Positions 57,993-64,000 of a DNA stretch of 64,000 bases are shown piece by piece. Source of the stretch: Ruminococcus sp. (GTDB taxonomy: Bacteria; Bacillota; Clostridia; Lachnospirales; Lachnospiraceae); assembly GCA_023663085.1 (NCBI GenBank), contig JAMPIB010000003.1, forward strand, positions 1 to 64,000, in the 5' to 3' direction. Made by a program: the position numbers and the translations under genes. The notes below the pieces were generated by a model. It saw nothing but the letters and a program-made list of their open reading frames with translations. It was not told the origin of the DNA and did no database searches. Numbering within the stretch: the first letter of the stretch is position 1; each line of letters starts with the position of its first letter.

Positions 57993-58940
57993 TCAGTGCG
58001 CTCTATCCAGCGCCCCGGCAATATCTTCTTTCATGGCCAGAACCGCCTCCCTTGATGCCTGTGCAAAATGCTCTGCGCCATACTTTGCATATGCCTCCTG
58101 CTGATAAGCCGCGATAATGCCTCTGGAAGAATTGACGATCGCGCCGAGTCCATCTTCGTTAAAGAAATGGACAAGGTCAGCGCCTTTACCGCCCTGTGCG
58201 CCGTATCCCGGTACCAGAATAAAGGCTTTGGGCATGATCTTACGCAGGAGTTTACCCTGCTCCGGATAGGTTGCGCCTACGACCGCGCCTACATAACTAT
58301 AGCCATCTCCCATACAGTCGGCGCCCCACTCGGCAACCTTCTCCCCGACTATTTCATAAAGCGGTCTTTCTCCGGCGCCGTTTTCCTCTTTTACGAGACG
58401 ATCCTGAAACTCGCCGCTGCTGGGATTGGATGTCTTTACCAGCACAAAAATGCCTTTTTTCTCTTCTTTACATACTTTAATGAACGGTTTCACGCCATCC
58501 GAACCAAGATAGGGATTGACCGTCACAAAATCTTCATCAAATCCTCTGCAAAGGTTAGCGCCGACCGTCACGCCGCCAAGGTGCCCTACGGCATAGGCTT
58601 CGGAAGTAGAACCGATATCCCCGCGCTTGACATCTCCGATAACGACCAGACCTTTTTCCTTACAGTATGACACTGTCCGTTTGAAAACTTCCATTCCTTC
58701 GATACCAAACTGTTCGTACATGGCGACCTGCGGTTTCACGGCCGGGATCAGATCGTAAATGGCATCGACAATTTCTTTATTAAATGACCAGACTGCCTCT
58801 GCGGCGCCTTTTAAGGTTTCTCCATATTCTGCGAATGCCTTCTTCTGTAAATGTTCCGGCACATACTTTAACATGGGATCTAAGCCGACCACGATCGGTG
58901 CTCCGGTCTTTTTGATATTCTGGATCAATCTGTTTATCAT
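57993..58940 (-). CDS. pyrF: Orotidine-5'-phosphate decarboxylase, type 2
   Basis: The 315-residue enzyme makes UMP from OMP. It is the longer type 2 form. Blocks are PIVVGLDPML, VKPQVAMYEQFG, the catalytic VIGDVKRGDIGST (Asp-Lys pair), TVNPYLGSDGVKPF and LVPGYGAQGG. It follows the Nudix-like gene by 48 bases and is transcribed with it and pyrE. Confidence 0.96.
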   Translation of the reverse strand: MINRLIQNIKKTGAPIVVGLDPMLKYVPEHLQKKAFAEYGETLKGAAEAVWSFNKEIVDAIYDLIPAVKPQVAMYEQFGIEGMEVFKRTVSYCKEKGLVVIGDVKRGDIGSTSEAYAVGHLGGVTVGANLCRGFDEDFVTVNPYLGSDGVKPFIKVCKEEKKGIFVLVKTSNPSSGEFQDRLVKEENGAGERPLYEIVGEKVAEWGADCMGDGYSYVGAVVGATYPEQGKLLRKIMPKAFILVPGYGAQGGKGADLVHFFNEDGLGAIVNSSRGIIAAYQQEAYAKYGAEHFAQASREAVLAMKEDIAGALDRAH

Positions 58941-58988
58941 GGATATGTCTGCTCCTTCGTTTTCCTTCTATCGCACTAAAGGCTTACA

Positions 58989-59393
58989 TTATAAGGTCTT
59001 GCCTTTCAGATCCTGCAGTACGAACTGGTTCTCGATATACTGTTCAAACTGGTCTCTTCTCACCCATTCGTATTCGCCGTAATCTTCGGCCAGAACGATA
59101 TGACTCTCATCATCCCCGGAAATGGAACAGATATAAGCGATGCCGACACAGTGCGTATCACCGAGCACGCTTGACCACGTATATTCTATTTTTTCAATTT
59201 TACCGTCTATAGACAGCAGTTCGTGGATGGCACGAAGGACTGCTTCATCGGGTGCTTCTCCGTGATTGACTTCCGTATCGACAAACTCCCATACAAAAGG
59301 TTCCGGAATACGGTCGTCCACCCAGCGTTTTAATAACAGGTACTTATCACCTTTTTTGATGATTCCTTTTACTCGTAAGAAAGTACTTTCCAT
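58989..59393 (-). CDS. Nudix-fold protein with degenerate Nudix box
   Basis: The 134-residue protein has Nudix-fold features (FLRVKGIIKKGDKYLLLKRW; WEFVDTEVNHGEAPDEAVLRAIHEL). In the Nudix box, the first Gly is Thr, the Glu after Arg is Ala, and one of the metal-binding Glu residues is Leu, with a shift before the last Gly. Catalysis of the normal type is unlikely. It is the first gene of the nudix-like-pyrF-pyrE operon, directly behind the promoter, so a regulatory or nucleotide-binding role in pyrimidine synthesis is a possibility (inference). Confidence 0.75.
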   Translation of the reverse strand: MESTFLRVKGIIKKGDKYLLLKRWVDDRIPEPFVWEFVDTEVNHGEAPDEAVLRAIHELLSIDGKIEKIEYTWSSVLGDTHCVGIAYICSISGDDESHIVLAEDYGEYEWVRRDQFEQYIENQFVLQDLKGKTL

Positions 59394-59437
59394 ATTGCGC
59401 CCTCATTCTTTCTTTTCTTTGCTTTGACCTACTAAAT

Positions 59438-59466
59438 ATAGTATCATTGCCCCAAGAACTTGTCAA
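59438..59466 (-). promoter_or_regulatory. Promoter of nudix-like-pyrF-pyrE
   Basis: Minus strand: perfect -35 TTGACA (59461-59466), 17-base spacer, -10 TACTAT (59438-59443). No PyrR attenuator is visible in the short leader. Confidence 0.75.
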
Positions 59467-59475
59467 CAAACATCA

Positions 59476-60519
59476 TCATCTTGTTTTTAAGAACTGATTC
59501 TCCCGCCGGGCGACCTCATCATCCGGATAGGATTTGAGATAATCGTTCATAAGGACCGCGGCGGTCGTATAATCCTCCATATATTCATAAGCCACGATCT
59601 CATTGAACTTTAATGTCTGCATCATATCATTGCCTTCGATGGCCATACCATCCTGAAACGCCATCAGCGCCAGTTCATACTCTCCCATCTGCATACGGCA
59701 GAGGCCCAGCTGGTTATAGATCTCCGCCTTGCTCTGGTCATTTAAAGTATAATCGCTGTAAATACTGGAAGCGTAATTATAATCGCCAAGCGCCTCATAC
59801 GTCCTGCCCAGATAAAGCGACACTTCGTAATCCGAGGTTACTTTTACCCGCAGAAGATGCTCTCTGGCATTTTCATAATCTTCCAGATAATAATAAATGC
59901 GTCCCACATCATAATCAGAAATACTTTTCTCATTATCGGTGATGACCTGCTGTAAATACTCTTTGCCGACTTCCTTATAGCCGTTATCGACCAGCGCCTC
60001 ATAGATCCGGATCAGACGGTCATAGTCCTGCGCATCCAGCTTCATAGTATCATCGAAGTCCTGTTTGGCACTGTCATAGTCACCGTTATAAAGTTTCACG
60101 CAACCCCGCAGATAATAAGCATCCGCCTCGCCGGGCCGCAGTCCTAAAATAGCGTCATAGGAACGGATCGCCTCCTCCGCCTGCCCGTTTCTAAAATAGG
60201 CCGCTGCCAGATAATAATTGATATCAAAATCAATATCCCGCACAGTCCCGTCGCTTAACTGCAGAGCCCTTTCAAAATAAGAAATGGCATTCTCATATTG
60301 GGAAAGTCCCATATAGGCAATGCCCATTCCCCGGCAGATCTGCCGTTCATCCTCATTCTCCGCAAGCGCTGTATTAAAAAGCTGCAAAGCCTCTTCATAC
60401 TCCAGATTCTGCACAGCCGCCATGCCCGCGCTCACATTATCCGTTTTATCCTCCATACCGCATCCCGCAAGGGACACCATCGCCGCGATACTTAGGGCAA
60501 GTACTTTTTTTCTCTTCAT
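59476..60519 (-). CDS. TPR-repeat lipoprotein
   Basis: The 347-residue lipoprotein has a signal peptide with lipobox LAGC (Cys 20) and about eight tetratricopeptide repeats, for example MGIAYMGLSQYENAISYFER and YYLRGCVKLYNGDYDSAKQD. TPR lipoproteins act as scaffolds for partners at the outer face of the membrane; the partners are not known here. It follows the YdcF-like gene and has a promoter with a duplicated -10 (60591-60619). The stop lies in a small GATGATGATG run. Confidence 0.88.
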   Translation of the reverse strand: MKRKKVLALSIAAMVSLAGCGMEDKTDNVSAGMAAVQNLEYEEALQLFNTALAENEDERQICRGMGIAYMGLSQYENAISYFERALQLSDGTVRDIDFDINYYLAAAYFRNGQAEEAIRSYDAILGLRPGEADAYYLRGCVKLYNGDYDSAKQDFDDTMKLDAQDYDRLIRIYEALVDNGYKEVGKEYLQQVITDNEKSISDYDVGRIYYYLEDYENAREHLLRVKVTSDYEVSLYLGRTYEALGDYNYASSIYSDYTLNDQSKAEIYNQLGLCRMQMGEYELALMAFQDGMAIEGNDMMQTLKFNEIVAYEYMEDYTTAAVLMNDYLKSYPDDEVARRENQFLKTR

Positions 60520-60590
60520 TTTGTTTTCCTAATCTATCTCTGTTGTCATATTATCCGTATCATATCCGCCTGTATCCATCTTATTTATCC

Positions 60591-60619
60591 ATCTTATCAA
60601 AAAAAAGGAAACTATTCAA
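60591..60619 (-). promoter_or_regulatory. Promoter of the TPR lipoprotein
   Basis: Minus strand: -35 TTGAAT (60614-60619), 17-base spacer, extended -10 TGATAAGAT (core 60591-60596). A 13-base duplication (ATCCATCTTATTT / ATCCATCTTATCA) adds a second TAAGAT box 13 bases downstream. Confidence 0.6.
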
Positions 60620-60658
60620 GATGGGCCGCAACAAAATCATACGACAGGCAAGTTCTTC

Positions 60659-61420
60659 TCACATCAGGTTCCCGCAGAAAAGGTCTTTTAAGATCCCGAA
60701 AAACTCCCGCACCATGTTATTCAGCTGAAAATAGACATTGGAGGGCGCAGAAATGCCGCATACGTCTTTGATCCCCATATGTCTGGCCAGATGAACGCCC
60801 CGGAAGACATGGAAATTGTTGGTCACGATCCCCACGCTGTCGTGTTCTTCATCCAGAAACGCCATGCTGAAAGCAATGTTCTGTGATGTATCCGTCGATT
60901 TATCTTCTAATAAAATACGCTCTGCATCAATGCCTCTGCCCACAAGATAGTCATACATGCCCTGCGCTTCTGTGCACGGCTCGTTAGGCCCCTGTCCGCC
61001 GGAAACGATACAGATGGTATCCTCATTCTCCACAAGATACTCATAAGCCTCATCAAGCCGGAATTTTAAGGCCGCAGAAGGCCCTTTTTCCTTAACCTGT
61101 GCGCCGAGCACGATAATATAGTCTAAATCCGCCTTTCCCTTGGCCTTAAAACCGCTGATGACACAGCCCTCCACGATAACGAAGGCCAGAATGCCGATTA
61201 TAATAACAACCGTTATGGTTTTCTGTAAAAAAGAGGGCAGTCTGCTCCACAAATGGAAATGTATGAAAAACGTAAGGCCGAGGAAACAGATGCCTCCCAG
61301 CCCCCATATCATATAAAAACGTGTTCCCGACTTGATGCTGTATATCAGAAAACAGTAACCGAAACAGAACAGACTACACAGGATACACAGGATCTCCCAT
61401 AGGATCTCTTTTTTCATCAT
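60659..61420 (-). CDS. YdcF/ElyC-like DUF218 membrane protein
   Basis: The 253-residue protein has three N-terminal membrane helices (to about residue 85) and an extracellular DUF218 domain: LDYIIVLGAQVKEKGPS, ICIVSGGQGPNEPCTEAQGM, RILLEDKSTDTSQNIAFS and VGIVTNNFHVFRGVHLAR. Relatives SanA, ElyC and YdcF are tied to envelope integrity and lipid-carrier use, but the exact reaction is not settled. I chose the ATG at 61420 (AGGAG 10 bases ahead) over an upstream TTG. It lies between the large lipoprotein pair and the TPR gene. Confidence 0.88.
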   Translation of the reverse strand: MMKKEILWEILCILCSLFCFGYCFLIYSIKSGTRFYMIWGLGGICFLGLTFFIHFHLWSRLPSFLQKTITVVIIIGILAFVIVEGCVISGFKAKGKADLDYIIVLGAQVKEKGPSAALKFRLDEAYEYLVENEDTICIVSGGQGPNEPCTEAQGMYDYLVGRGIDAERILLEDKSTDTSQNIAFSMAFLDEEHDSVGIVTNNFHVFRGVHLARHMGIKDVCGISAPSNVYFQLNNMVREFFGILKDLFCGNLM

Positions 61421-61450
61421 TTCACACAAGCTCCTTTTGTAATTCAGCTT

Positions 61451-62752
61451 TTACATCATGCTGTCCACTATGCGCCCGGTCTCAAAAAACAGCTCCAGCG
61501 CCTCTGTGAGAGAATCGGATATGACAGCCTTCTGCCCGCTTTCCATATCAATGTGGGTGTAAGCATAGACCATATACAGATTATCATCATCTTCCGCCAT
61601 ATAGATAACCCCTGCGTCCGCTTCATCATCATAGTGCTCTACCACTGTCATCCTGATGGTACGTCCGAGGAAAGTGATACCGATATCCTCAATTTTCAGG
61701 CTCTCCAGTTCATCCTCAAACTCCTCCTCCCAGAGTTCTTCCAGCGATTCCATGTCTTCCAGAAACATATCTACGATACCATAAGCTTCTTCCGGCTCCA
61801 TGATGTAGATACAATCCGCGGCCGTCTGCAAATCGCCTCCCGGCGTAATAACAGTCTCATACCCATCCGTCAGCTCTTCATCAATGGCCCAGCCATCCGG
61901 CAGAGCAAAGGCCAATGAATAGACTTCAAAATTATTTCTGTTATATTTATCTTCAAATTCCTGCTGCTTATCCTGCGCAAAACTCTGATTCCAGCCAAGT
62001 TCCAGTTCATAAAAATCATTCAGTTCCGCTATCAGTGCCTCTGTTTCTTCCGTCACGTCCTCTTCATTGACCGTAACGGTCACTAAAGCCATCACATCAT
62101 CACCGAAGCGGTAAAGTCCATAAGCGCAATAATGCGGTACATACTCTTCGTTCCAACTGTCATATTCCATATAGCTGACTTCGCATACCGCGCCGTCCTC
62201 TATCTCCCGGATATTCCCGATGTTGATATCATAATAGGTGTCATAATAAGCCATTTCCCCATCCACATACTTTTGCAGATTGTTTTGCAGGGAATAGTTT
62301 TTGGCCTTATATTGCAGGTAAGGCTCCAGATCGACCTTGACATAAACGCCTGCATATTCGCTCCGCGCCGAGGTGCCGGAGATGCGCGGATGGTCTTCTT
62401 TGGGGATATAAACGCTGAATACGGTTTCCTGTCTGGAAGTCTTCCTGCTCGTGGAAATGCGTTCTTCCGCCAGATACTGAAATCCCCTGTAACCCTGCGC
62501 CTCCGCCGAGCCGAAGCGGATACCGCTTCTGAATGCGGCATCTTCCCCAGTCTCTTCCGGCATTTCTTCTGCTGATCCTTCCGTATCCGCCTCATTTGAC
62601 GCGGTGTTCTCTTTATGATTAGCATCCAGTTCTTCTCTGGCCTGTTCTTTTCTTCTTTCCAGATCCGAAGCTGCGGGACGCGCGGCGCCGCAGGCTGTCA
62701 TTTGTAACATTATCGCGATGCACAGGAACAATATCGTCATTTTTCTTTTCAT
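61451..62752 (-). CDS. Lipoprotein, first of a tandem paralogous pair
   Basis: The 433-residue lipoprotein has a lipobox MTAC (Cys 21), a charged linker, and a two-part mature region. It shares lines such as (K/Q)GYRGFQYL, SVYIPKEDHPRISG and FYELELGWNQSFAQD with the gene just upstream on the strand (62842-64000), so the two arose by tandem duplication. No enzyme motif is visible. The pair is probably a Lachnospiraceae-type surface lipoprotein family of unknown role. Confidence 0.8.
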   Translation of the reverse strand: MKRKMTILFLCIAIMLQMTACGAARPAASDLERRKEQAREELDANHKENTASNEADTEGSAEEMPEETGEDAAFRSGIRFGSAEAQGYRGFQYLAEERISTSRKTSRQETVFSVYIPKEDHPRISGTSARSEYAGVYVKVDLEPYLQYKAKNYSLQNNLQKYVDGEMAYYDTYYDINIGNIREIEDGAVCEVSYMEYDSWNEEYVPHYCAYGLYRFGDDVMALVTVTVNEEDVTEETEALIAELNDFYELELGWNQSFAQDKQQEFEDKYNRNNFEVYSLAFALPDGWAIDEELTDGYETVITPGGDLQTAADCIYIMEPEEAYGIVDMFLEDMESLEELWEEEFEDELESLKIEDIGITFLGRTIRMTVVEHYDDEADAGVIYMAEDDDNLYMVYAYTHIDMESGQKAVISDSLTEALELFFETGRIVDSMM

Positions 62753-62841
62753 ATCGCCATTTATTTCCTCATTTTATGACAGATGCCAGTCTCCTGCATT
62801 TCAGAAAACCGGCATCCGTAATTTACTATTGATCTCTTGTC

Positions 62842-64000
62842 TTATCTTAATACGCCTGTCTCAAAGAGCTTATCAAGAGCCGCCCTTACATCCGTTTCCG
62901 CATCCGGGCCTTCTCCTGCCCATACGACCGCGTAGATCGCATACTGCACGTAGTTATCCTGCGCCAGATAGAAAATACCCAGATCGTAACCATCTTCTTC
63001 TTCCAGGTGCATTTCTATTTTGAGCGTTCTGCCAAGGAAAGTCTCGCCGGCATCTTCTACAACGACATTCGAGACATCATCTCCGAAAGCCTCTTCAAAA
63101 TAGCTTGTCGTATAGTCTATATCAGAAAGCATATCGTCGATCATGTCGGGTTCACCCGCATAATCTTTGGCTACGGAGATATAACCGATACCGTAAGCGT
63201 CGCCGTTTGGCCCGAAAATATCTTCATCATAGGTGCTCTCGCTCTCGTCTTTATCCCAGCCATCCGGCAGTTCAAAGGAGATATAACCCAGATTGAAAGC
63301 GTCTGCATTGTATTCATCACTGTTCTCAAAGGCCGCTTTCTTTGTTTCCGCAAAAGATTCATCCCAGTTGATGTCCAGTTCATAGAATGAAGAAACTTCG
63401 TCTAAGAGTGACTGTGTCTTGCCCGTCGTCTCCTCTGCTTCTATACGGATATCAATGACCGCCATGACATTATCACCCATATCTCTTAAGCAGAAAAGTT
63501 CATAATAAGGTGTATATGTGCTGTCATAGGAACTGTACTCCAGATAAGTCACTTCACAGATCGCACAGTCGTCGCCGAGTTCCTCTATCTCACCGATCTC
63601 CAGACCGTAGTAGTCGGAATATAACTCACCGTCTACATATTCTTCCAGATTCTCACGCATCGTGTAATCTTCCCACTTATACTGGAGATAAGGATCGACG
63701 TCAACTTCTACTGTGACGCCCATACGCTCACATCTTGCAGAACCGCCGGAAACACTCGGATAATCGCCATCCGGAACGAAAACGGAAAAACTTGCCTTAT
63801 CGCCGGATTTGGTATTGGATGTGGAAACAAGTTCCTCCATCAGATATTCAAATCCTGTATATCCTTTCGCTTCATCAGAACCGAAAACAATGCCGGAGGC
63901 CGTTTTTACTTCTTCCTCTTCCTCAACCTCTTCTTTTACTTCCGTTTCTTCCTCTTCGGTATCTTCCCCTTCTGTCTCTTCCTGTGCGGTGTCGTCCTCC
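62842..64000 (-). CDS. Lipoprotein-like paralogue, 5' part cut off by window edge
   Basis: The frame is open to the window end, so the start is missing; at least 385 residues are present. The visible N-terminal part is a Glu-rich linker (EETEGEDTEEEETEVKEEVE), then KGYTGFEYLMEELVSTSN and SVFVPDGDYPSVSGGSARCE, aligning with the neighbouring lipoprotein throughout. An internal ATG at 63840 is not the true start because the homology continues upstream of it. A signal peptide and lipobox are expected outside the window. A hairpin-like region (GATGCC/GGCATC) lies in the spacer to the next gene. Confidence 0.8.
   Translation of the reverse strand, partial: EDDTAQEETEGEDTEEEETEVKEEVEEEEEVKTASGIVFGSDEAKGYTGFEYLMEELVSTSNTKSGDKASFSVFVPDGDYPSVSGGSARCERMGVTVEVDVDPYLQYKWEDYTMRENLEEYVDGELYSDYYGLEIGEIEELGDDCAICEVTYLEYSSYDSTYTPYYELFCLRDMGDNVMAVIDIRIEAEETTGKTQSLLDEVSSFYELDINWDESFAETKKAAFENSDEYNADAFNLGYISFELPDGWDKDESESTYDEDIFGPNGDAYGIGYISVAKDYAGEPDMIDDMLSDIDYTTSYFEEAFGDDVSNVVVEDAGETFLGRTLKIEMHLEEEDGYDLGIFYLAQDNYVQYAIYAVVWAGEGPDAETDVRAALDKLFETGVLR

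Noticed and set aside
59394-59475. PyrR attenuator ahead of the pyr operon
   Set aside because: The leader is short and has no anti-antiterminator or terminator pair.
62842-63840. Complete lipoprotein gene starting at 63840
   Set aside because: The frame and paralogue similarity continue upstream to the window edge; the ATG is internal.

Overview
The window reads as chromosomal DNA of an anaerobic Gram-positive bacterium of the Clostridia, most like the Lachnospiraceae. The signs are a one-chain PurL of about 1270 residues, a T-box leader in front of methionyl-tRNA synthetase, many short-linker lipoproteins, heterodimeric ABC exporters, GH42/GH53 galactan genes and a clpC-radA block. I see no phage, insertion sequence, transposase or CRISPR array. 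Nearly every gene is on the minus strand; the plus-strand exceptions are a CE2 esterase, a cyclic-nucleotide-domain protein, one LacI regulator, a GH42 galactosidase, and tRNA-Trp with its downstream lipoprotein.

Layout. 1-9.9 kb: partial tRNA-Val, argS, queH, carB, carA, then an AT-rich DHHW/MBOAT O-acetylation pair. 10-15 kb: purL, a TetR regulator and an unrecognised gene. 15-18.6 kb (plus): CE2 esterase and a 752-residue CRP-domain protein. 18.7-20.1 kb: an OFA-type MFS transporter, followed by a 474-base gene-free stretch that may encode a small RNA. 20.5-27.7 kb: oligosaccharide ABC importer with a GH13 lipoprotein amylase and a LacI regulator. 27.7-38.8 kb: a galactan locus made of an intracellular GH53, a small zinc-ribbon protein, an unrecognised 619-residue enzyme-like protein, a LacI regulator, GH42 and a secreted GH53 carrying a galactan-binding module; a T-box metG lies in its middle. 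39-44 kb: tRNA-Trp, lipoprotein, ABC exporter pair, LCP protein. 44-49 kb: gntR-clpC-(136 aa)-radA. 49-54 kb: purE-purM-purN-purD with two extra genes. 54-59 kb: M29-like peptidase, small membrane proteins, and a nudix-like-pyrF-pyrE operon. 59-64 kb: lipoproteins and a YdcF-like protein.

How the genes work together. Secreted GH53 would cut type I galactan at the cell surface, an ABC importer would take up the oligosaccharides, and cytoplasmic GH42, GH53 and the unrecognised 619-residue protein would finish breakdown. The strongest new link is a 13-base motif (12 of 13 identical) just downstream of the predicted -10 boxes of both GH42 and the 619-residue gene. This ties the unknown protein to the galactan regulon. 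Pyrimidine (carAB, pyrFE) and purine (purL, purEMND) synthesis make up most of the housekeeping load.

Other notable patterns are short tandem repeats that straddle stop codons at several genes, two 8-G tracts inside coding sequence (MBOAT and the importer binding protein), a lipoprotein whose start codon lies 2 bases after a tRNA gene, and two convergent genes whose stop codons are both buried in one terminator palindrome. All promoter and hairpin calls were made by eye.
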